10,120 nt of DNA, taken from the NCBI GenBank assembly GCA_046153015.1, contig JBJXGF010000234.1, positions 1 to 10,120 on the forward strand, written 5' to 3'. Shown here piece after piece: positions 5,997 to 10,120 of this stretch. Origin of the DNA: JBJXGF01 sp046153015. Lineage in GTDB: Bacteria; Actinomycetota; Acidimicrobiia; Acidimicrobiales; CAIXPF01. The first letter of the stretch is position 1; every line of letters begins with the position of its first letter. The notes below the pieces were generated by a model. That model was not told the origin of the DNA. It saw only the letters and a list, made by a program, of their open reading frames with translations, and searched no databases. Position numbers and translations under genes: made by a program.

Positions 5997-7244
5997 ATGG
6001 AGCTCGTGATCATCCTCGCCGTCGTCGCCGTGCTGGGCCTGTTGGTCGCCGGCGGCGCCGTGGTCGCCTCCCGCCGTCGTCGCGGCGTGGAGCTCGAGCC
6101 CCCGCCGGCCCGGGCGGTGCAGAGCCCGCCGCGGGCCGCCCCGTCCGGCCCGGCCGACGCACCGGAGCGGGAGCGGCTGGCCGAGGCGCCCTCGGTCGAG
6201 GAGCTCGAGGCGCTGGTCGGTCCGGTCGAGGCGCCGGCGCCCGCCGAGGACCTCGCGACCCTCGAGGAGCTGGAGGCGCTCGAGGAGCTGGAAGCCCTCG
6301 ACGAGCTCGACGTGGTCGAGGAGGTCGAGCTCGAGGAGGTCCTGCGGCCGAGCTTCCGGGATCGGCTCGCTCGCGCCCGGGGCCTGCTCGGCGAGTACCT
6401 CGGCGCCATCCGGTCGCGGGGCAAGCTCGACCAGGACACGTGGGACGATCTCGAAGAGGCGCTCATCCGCGCCGATGTGGGCGTGGAGGAGACCCAAGGC
6501 CTGCTCGACGAGCTGCGCGACCGGGCGAGGACGCAGGGCGCGACCGACGGAACGGCGCTGCTCGAGCTGATGAAGACGCAGCTCAAGGAGCGCTTCGAGG
6601 GCGCCGACCGCTCCCTGCACCTCGACAAGGGCAAGACCAACGTCTGGCTCTTCGTCGGGGTCAACGGGGTGGGCAAGACCACCACGATCGGCAAGCTCGG
6701 CAAGCGGATGCGGGCCGAGGGCCATCAGGTGCTGATGGCCGCCGGCGACACCTTCAGGGCCGCGGCGGCCGAGCAGCTCGGCATGTGGGCCGAGCGCACC
6801 GGCGCCGAGCTGGTGCGGGGCGACGAGGGCGCCGATCCGAGCGCGGTCATCTTCGACGGCGTGCAGCGGGCTGCGGCCCGCTCCGTCGACCTCGTGCTGG
6901 CCGACACGGCGGGGCGCCTTCACACCAAGTCGAACCTGATGGACGAGCTGCGCAAGGTCCGCCGGGTGGCCGGCCGCGAGCCGGGCCACGTGAGCGAGGT
7001 GCTGTTGGTGCTCGACGCCACCGTCGGCCAGAACGGCCTGGTGCAGGCTCAGCAGTTCACCGAGGCGGTGGAGGTGAGCGGGGTGGTGCTCACCAAGCTC
7101 GACGGCTCGGCCAAAGGCGGCATCGTGCTCGCCATCGAGTCCCGCCTCGGGATCCCGGTGAAGCTGGTGGGGTTGGGCGAGAGCGTCGACGACCTCGTCG
7201 AGTTCGACCCCGACGAGTTCGTCGACGCGCTGTTCGCGGAGTAG
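5997..7244 (+). CDS. ftsY: Signal recognition particle receptor FtsY
   Basis: SRP receptor GTPase of 415 aa. It docks the Ffh-ribosome complex at the membrane and hands nascent membrane proteins to the translocon. An N-terminal transmembrane helix (3-24) followed by RRRR (26-29) anchors it directly, a form common in actinobacteria and unlike the amphipathic targeting of E. coli FtsY. A Pro/Ala linker leads to a highly acidic, Leu-rich segment (66-115), probably helical. The NG domain (about 118-415) has the P-loop GVNGVGKTTT (221-230), DTFRAAAAEQL (251-261), DTAGR (303-307) and TKLDG (366-370). ATG 5997 is set by the hydrophobic helix and the -10 just upstream. ffh follows with no terminator between them, so the two SRP GTPases may be partly co-transcribed, although ffh also has its own promoter. 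Confidence 0.97.
   Translation: MELVIILAVVAVLGLLVAGGAVVASRRRRGVELEPPPARAVQSPPRAAPSGPADAPERERLAEAPSVEELEALVGPVEAPAPAEDLATLEELEALEELEALDELDVVEEVELEEVLRPSFRDRLARARGLLGEYLGAIRSRGKLDQDTWDDLEEALIRADVGVEETQGLLDELRDRARTQGATDGTALLELMKTQLKERFEGADRSLHLDKGKTNVWLFVGVNGVGKTTTIGKLGKRMRAEGHQVLMAAGDTFRAAAAEQLGMWAERTGAELVRGDEGADPSAVIFDGVQRAAARSVDLVLADTAGRLHTKSNLMDELRKVRRVAGREPGHVSEVLLVLDATVGQNGLVQAQQFTEAVEVSGVVLTKLDGSAKGGIVLAIESRLGIPVKLVGLGESVDDLVEFDPDEFVDALFAE
6261..6296 (+). repeat. Two 18-bp tandem units encoding LEELEA in FtsY
   Basis: Two adjacent 18-bp units (6261-6278, 6279-6296) differ at two bases and encode LEELEA twice, followed by the degenerate LDELD. They lie in the acidic linker of FtsY, where length variation would be tolerated. 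Confidence 0.7.
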
Positions 7245-7274
7245 CGGCGGGGGAGCAGAGCGGCGGGGGAGCAG
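7243..7274 (+). repeat. Perfect 16-bp tandem duplication at the ftsY stop
   Basis: AGCGGCGGGGGAGCAG occurs twice head to tail (7243-7258, 7259-7274) with no mismatch. The first copy begins within the TAG stop of ftsY (7242-7244); the second ends 28 nt before the ffh -10. It probably arose by replication slippage and has no evident function. Confidence 0.85.
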
Positions 7275-7302
7275 GCGTCGCTGGCCACGGGTGAGGCGCC
7301 GG

Positions 7303-7308
7303 TAGACT
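7303..7308 (+). promoter_or_regulatory. Putative -10 (TAGACT) of ffh, leaderless
   Basis: GGTAGACTCGG strongly resembles the ftsY -10 region (GGTAGGCTCGG). TAGACT ends 10 nt before ATG 7319 and no Shine-Dalgarno is present, so a leaderless or nearly leaderless ffh transcript is likely. No -35 is recognisable. Confidence 0.55.
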
Positions 7309-7318
7309 CGGTGCTCGC

Positions 7319-8758
7319 ATGTTCGAGTCACTCACCGACCGGTTCGACGGGATCTTCAAGCGGATGCGCGGCAAGGGCCGCCTGTCCGAGGCCGACGTCG
7401 ACGAGGTTCTCCGGGAGATTCGCGTCGCCCTCTTAGAGGCCGACGTGAACTTCAAGGTGGTGCGGGGGCTGCTGGCCCGCATCCGGGAGCGGGCGATAGG
7501 CGAGGAGCTGTCGAGGGCGCTCAACCCTGGCCAGCAGGTGATCAAGATCGTCGGCGAGGAGCTGATCCAGACCCTCGGCGGCGAGACGATGCAGCTCAGC
7601 TTCGCCTCGCGTCCCCCGACCGTGATCCTCATGGCCGGCCTCCAGGGGTCGGGCAAGACCACCAACGCCGCCAAGCTCGGGCGCTGGTTCAAGGGCCAGG
7701 GCCGCAACCCGCTCATGGTCGGGGCCGATCTGCAGCGCCCGGCCGCGGTCGAGCAGCTCCGCACGCTCGGCCGCCAGATCGACGTGCCGGTGTTCTCCGA
7801 GGCGACCGATCCGGTGAGCTGCGCCCGCGCCGGCCTGGCGGAGGCCCGCCGGGTGGGCCGCGACGTGGTCATCGTCGACACCGCCGGCCGGCTCGCGATC
7901 GACGCCGACATGATGGACCAGGTCCGGCGCATCTCCGAGGCGGTCGAGCCGCACTACACGTTCCTCGTGATCGACGCCATGACCGGCCAGGACGCGGTCA
8001 CCACCGCTGAGGCGTTCCACCAGACCCTCGCTCTCGACGGGGTGATCCTCACCAAGCTCGACGGCGACGCTCGGGGCGGCGCCGCGCTGTCGGTGAAGGA
8101 GGTGGTGGGCAGGCCGATCGCGTTCGCCTCCACCGGCGAGAAGCTGGCCGACTTCGAGCAGTTCCACCCCGACCGGCTGGCCAGCCGAATCCTGGGCATG
8201 GGTGACATCCTCACGCTGATCGAGAAGGCGGAGGACGCCTACGACAAGGCCGAGGCCGAGAAGGCCGCGTCCAAGCTGCTCGAAGGTCAGTTCACCCTCG
8301 AGGACTTCCTCGGGCAGATGCAGCAGCTCAAGAAGATGGGCCCGCTGCAGGGGCTGCTGGGCCTGATGCCCGGGCTGCCCAAAGAGGTCCGCGACATGCA
8401 GATCGAGGACCGCCAGGTGGCGCGCATCGAGGCGATCATCCGGTCCATGACCCAGGAGGAGCGCAGCCAGCCCGAGCTGATCGACGCCAGCCGCCGGAAC
8501 CGTATCGCCAAAGGCTCGGGCGCCTCGGCCAGCGAGGTGTCCCAGCTGATCAAGCAGTTCTCCGAGGTGCAGCGCATGATGAAGCGCTTCGGCGGCCTCG
8601 GGTCGAAGAAGATCCGCAAGGGGCGAGACGACAAGAAGGGCAAGAAGGGCAAGGGTTCGCGGGTGACGCCCAAGGGCCTCCCGCAGCCGGCGGCGCCCGA
8701 GCTCGCCCTGCTCGAGCAGCGTTCAGCGGAGCTGCGCCTGCCCGGCCTCGGATCCTGA
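7319..8758 (+). CDS. ffh: Signal recognition particle protein Ffh (SRP54)
   Basis: Cytoplasmic SRP GTPase of 479 aa that binds 4.5S RNA and signal sequences and pairs with FtsY, encoded just upstream. The N domain spans 1-85. The G domain has the P-loop GLQGSGKTT (107-115), DTAGR (187-191), TKLDGDARGG (245-254) and the FEQFHPDRLASRILGMGD stretch (279-296). The M domain (about 322-425) is Met-rich, with the RNA-binding RRNRIAKGSG (392-401). A Lys/Gly-rich tail (428-447) ends in a short helix-like segment. Length is normal for the family, slightly long because of the tail. ATG 7319 begins the standard MFESLTDR N-terminus. The rpsP promoter follows the stop within about 20 nt. Confidence 0.98.
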   Translation: MFESLTDRFDGIFKRMRGKGRLSEADVDEVLREIRVALLEADVNFKVVRGLLARIRERAIGEELSRALNPGQQVIKIVGEELIQTLGGETMQLSFASRPPTVILMAGLQGSGKTTNAAKLGRWFKGQGRNPLMVGADLQRPAAVEQLRTLGRQIDVPVFSEATDPVSCARAGLAEARRVGRDVVIVDTAGRLAIDADMMDQVRRISEAVEPHYTFLVIDAMTGQDAVTTAEAFHQTLALDGVILTKLDGDARGGAALSVKEVVGRPIAFASTGEKLADFEQFHPDRLASRILGMGDILTLIEKAEDAYDKAEAEKAASKLLEGQFTLEDFLGQMQQLKKMGPLQGLLGLMPGLPKEVRDMQIEDRQVARIEAIIRSMTQEERSQPELIDASRRNRIAKGSGASASEVSQLIKQFSEVQRMMKRFGGLGSKKIRKGRDDKKGKKGKGSRVTPKGLPQPAAPELALLEQRSAELRLPGLGS

Positions 8759-8775
8759 AGCCGGCAAAAGCGCGG

Positions 8776-8781
8776 TAGGGT
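8776..8781 (+). promoter_or_regulatory. Putative -10 (TAGGGT) of the rpsP operon
   Basis: CGGTAGGGTGAAAGG resembles the ftsY and ffh -10 regions, but here a leader of about 70 nt follows before GTG 8859. This promoter would drive rpsP, the KH gene and rimM independently of ffh. Confidence 0.45.
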
Positions 8782-8785
8782 GAAA

Positions 8786-8836
8786 GGCTCACGCGGCGCC
8801 TGGCTCCCGCCGCTGCCTCACCCCGCCCGATGAGCC
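8786..8836 (+). other. Possible stem-loop in the rpsP leader
   Basis: An outer stem GGCTCA (8786-8791) / TGAGCC (8831-8836) encloses GCGGCG (8793-8798) / CGCCGC (8808-8813). Both are perfect 6-bp pairings, just upstream of the Shine-Dalgarno GAGGA (8844-8848). The predicted transcript start falls at the edge of the outer stem, so the outer helix may not form fully. Chance pairing is quite possible at this GC content. Confidence 0.25.
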
Positions 8837-8858
8837 CGACCAAGAGGATGTAGCCGAC

Positions 8859-9134
8859 GTGGCAGTGAAGTTGCGCCTGATGCGCATGGGGAAGAAGAAG
8901 CAGCCGACGTATCGGGTGGTCGCCGCCGACTCCCGGTCCCCGCGCGACGGGCGTTTCATCGAGGTGGTCGGCTTCTACGATCCCCGGCGCGAGCCCTCGG
9001 TCGTGCGCATCGACAACGAGAAGGCAGCACGCTGGCTGCGCACCGGCGCCCAGCCGACCGAGCCGGTCGCCAAGCTCTTGAAGATCTCGGGCGCGGTCGA
9101 CGAATCGGGCGCGGCGGTCGGGACCCCCTCGTGA
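8859..9134 (+). CDS. rpsP: 30S ribosomal protein S16
   Basis: Small-subunit ribosomal protein S16 of 91 aa, which binds 16S rRNA early in 30S assembly. The N-terminus is canonical: AVKLRLMRMGKKKQPTYR, then VAADSRSPRDGRFIEVVGFYDPR, then VRIDNEKAARWLRTGAQPTEPVAKLL. A short variable tail follows. The start is GTG 8859 with GAGGA 10 nt upstream. The stop overlaps the next start as GTGA (9131-9134), which indicates translational coupling to the KH gene. The order ffh-rpsP-KH-rimM is widespread in Gram-positive bacteria. Confidence 0.98.
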   Translation: MAVKLRLMRMGKKKQPTYRVVAADSRSPRDGRFIEVVGFYDPRREPSVVRIDNEKAARWLRTGAQPTEPVAKLLKISGAVDESGAAVGTPS

Positions 9135-9547
9135 GCGGCGCCGAGGTCGACGCCCCGGCCGACGAGTTCGAGGACGACGCCGATGACGACGCTGACGACG
9201 ACATCGATGTCGACGCTGACGACGAGCTCGATGACGACGACGACTACGACGACGACGACGATGATGAGGACGACGGGGACGACGGCGCCGATCCCAACCT
9301 GATCGTCGCCCCGCTCGCCCGCGGCGTGCTCGAGTACCTCGCCCGCTCGGTGGTCGACGACCCCGATTCGGTGCGGGTGACGGTCGATGATCGGTCGCGT
9401 CCCGTGGCTATGTCGGTCACGGTGGCGCCGGGCGACATGGGCCGGGTCATCGGTAAGCGGGGCCGTGTCGCCAACGCCATCCGCACGGTGGTCGGCGCCG
9501 CGGCGGTGAAGGACGGCGTCGAGGTGTCCGTCGAGTTCGCCGACTGA
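9131..9547 (+). CDS. khpA: KhpA-type KH-domain RNA-binding protein with Asp-rich N-terminal tail
   Basis: Small RNA-binding protein encoded between rpsP and rimM, the usual place for KhpA. The KH domain occupies about 57-138 and has the GxxG loop as GKRG (108-111) in DMGRVIGKRGRVANAIRTV. The family is normally about 75-80 aa. Here 138 aa result from an N-terminal extension in which 35 of the first 54 residues are Asp or Glu, including runs of five Asp. The start is GTG 9131, overlapping the rpsP stop. No other ATG, GTG or TTG in this frame lies between the tail and the KH domain, so the extension looks genuinely encoded. A polyanionic tail could mimic RNA, modulate binding or mediate protein contacts, but that is inference. 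In other bacteria KhpA acts with KhpB in RNA binding and growth control. Confidence 0.9.
   Translation: MSGAEVDAPADEFEDDADDDADDDIDVDADDELDDDDDYDDDDDDEDDGDDGADPNLIVAPLARGVLEYLARSVVDDPDSVRVTVDDRSRPVAMSVTVAPGDMGRVIGKRGRVANAIRTVVGAAAVKDGVEVSVEFAD
9170..9283 (+). repeat. Low-complexity GAC/GAT tract encoding poly-Asp
   Basis: The stretch is almost entirely GAC, GAT and GAG codons and encodes residues 14-51 of the KH protein. Mixed GAC and GAT use shows it is not a simple recent expansion of a single codon. It is nevertheless a possible length-variable site. Confidence 0.75.
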
Positions 9548-9578
9548 ACCCGGCGCCGCCCGGCTCGAGATCGGGCGG

Positions 9579-10016
9579 GTGCTGCGCGGTCACGGCCTGC
9601 GCGGCGAGGTGGTGGTCGCCTTGTTGACCAACCGCGAGGAGCGGATGTCGCCCGGCGCCGAGCTCTGGGCCGGCGACCGGCGGCTGCGGATCCTGACGAG
9701 CCGCCCGTTCCAGACCCGGCGGCTGGTGCGTTTCGAGGGAGTCGACGATCGCGAGGCGGCCGACGCCTTGCGGGGGGCGGTGCTCTGCGCCGAACCCTTG
9801 GCCGACGCCGAGGAGCTGTGGGTGCACGAGCTGATCGGCGCCGAGGTGGCCGAGCAGGACGGCACCCGGCGCGGGCGGGTCACCGCGGTTCAAGCGAACC
9901 CCGCCTCGGACCTGCTCGTGTTGGAGAGCGGCGCGCTGGTGCCGTTGACCTTCGTCGTGGCGGTCGAAGCCGGCCGCATCGTGATCGACCCGCCCCCGGG
10001 CCTCTTCGAGCTGTGA
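9579..10016 (+). CDS. rimM: Ribosome maturation factor RimM (start uncertain)
   Basis: RimM binds ribosomal protein S19 and helps mature the 30S head. The conserved N-terminal motif reads GRVLRGHGLRGEVVV and is followed by a beta-barrel domain (RLVRFEGVDDREAADALRG). The PRC-like C-terminal domain is ELWVHELIGAEV through LVPLTFVVAVEAGRIVIDPPPGL. GTG 9579, giving 145 aa, is the only standard start in frame, but it falls inside the motif. The codons just upstream (9561-9578) encode RLEIGR, which matches the usual RimM N-terminus, yet no ATG, GTG or TTG precedes them before the in-frame stop at 9507-9509. The true start may be non-standard, arise by frameshift from the KH gene (this frame is +1 to it), or reflect a base error. 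The stop is TGA 10014-10016. trmD is the usual next gene. Confidence 0.9.
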   Translation: MLRGHGLRGEVVVALLTNREERMSPGAELWAGDRRLRILTSRPFQTRRLVRFEGVDDREAADALRGAVLCAEPLADAEELWVHELIGAEVAEQDGTRRGRVTAVQANPASDLLVLESGALVPLTFVVAVEAGRIVIDPPPGLFEL

Positions 10017-10098
10017 GCCCGCCGCCCCGCTCCACCCCGCCGCCGCGGCCCCAACGACCCACCCAACGCTGCCGGCGCCTCGGTTTTCCGCACGTCGC

Positions 10099-10120
10099 AC
10101 CGAATCGATATCGATTCGGT
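10099..10120. repeat. Perfect 22-bp palindrome at the window edge
   Basis: ACCGAATCGAT (10099-10109) is followed directly by its exact reverse complement (10110-10120), with no spacer, ending on the last base of the window. It is more AT-rich than its surroundings. It could be an operator, or an artefact if a contig or read ends here. Whether it extends further cannot be seen. The stretch 10017-10098 before it shows no gene or clear signal. Confidence 0.7.

Noticed and set aside
5790..7331. 513-codon minus-strand open frame opposite ftsY
   Set aside because: It is antisense to a full-length FtsY with all GTPase motifs; the translation is Leu/His/Glu-rich and featureless.
7433..8167. 244-codon minus-strand frame opposite ffh
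   Set aside because: It is a shadow of the Ffh coding sequence with no start signal or domain.
9170..9283. CRISPR or satellite-like array suggested by repeated GAC/GAT triplets
   Set aside because: There are no spacers or conserved repeat units. The triplets are in frame and encode the acidic tail of the KH protein.
10017..10120. Start of trmD after rimM
   Set aside because: Gene order predicts trmD, and one frame reads RIDIDS at the very end, but there is no ATG, GTG or TTG in that frame after the rimM stop and the sequence ends too soon to identify a protein.

Overview
The window is very GC-rich, with dense G/C-ending codons and many GTG starts. It comes from a bacterial chromosome, most likely an actinomycete. 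Three things point that way: the gene order ftsY-ffh-rpsP-KH protein-rimM, an FtsY with an N-terminal membrane anchor, and MoxR and RimM sequences that read like actinobacterial ones. A lineage such as Acidimicrobiia would fit, but that is inference. No plasmid, phage, transposon, CRISPR or RNA gene is visible.

Left half (1-5874): a cell-envelope, stress and redox neighbourhood. A MoxR-type AAA+ ATPase (minus strand, C-terminal end outside the window) diverges from a three-gene unit: an OmpR-family response regulator, a membrane histidine kinase, and an AhpD-like CxxC protein. The three are joined by two ATGA stop/start overlaps, so they are probably translationally coupled. A GC-rich hairpin region separates them from a convergent rhodanese-domain gene. 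That gene in turn diverges from a membrane-anchored HtrA-type serine protease with a PDZ domain. A strong intrinsic terminator closes htrA.

Right half (5997-10016): the conserved protein-targeting and ribosome block, all on the plus strand. It holds ftsY (SRP receptor), ffh (SRP GTPase), rpsP (ribosomal protein S16), a KhpA-type KH RNA-binding protein, and rimM (16S rRNA maturation factor). FtsY and Ffh form the GTPase pair that delivers nascent membrane proteins to the translocon. S16, the KH protein and RimM act on 30S assembly or RNA. trmD, the usual next gene, is not recognisable before the window ends.

Several genes have a TANNNT-like -10 hexamer only 6-10 nt before the start codon (response regulator, rhodanese, ftsY, ffh), which suggests leaderless mRNAs. 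htrA and rpsP instead have leaders with Shine-Dalgarno sites.

Most of this is ordinary housekeeping DNA and I do not see a clear novel system. Worth a second look are the Asp-rich N-terminal tail on the KH protein, the absent start codon for the conserved RimM N-terminus, the cysteine pair in the kinase sensor loop of an operon with an AhpD-like protein, a 20-nt motif shared by both divergent intergenic regions, and a perfect 22-bp palindrome at the window's last base.
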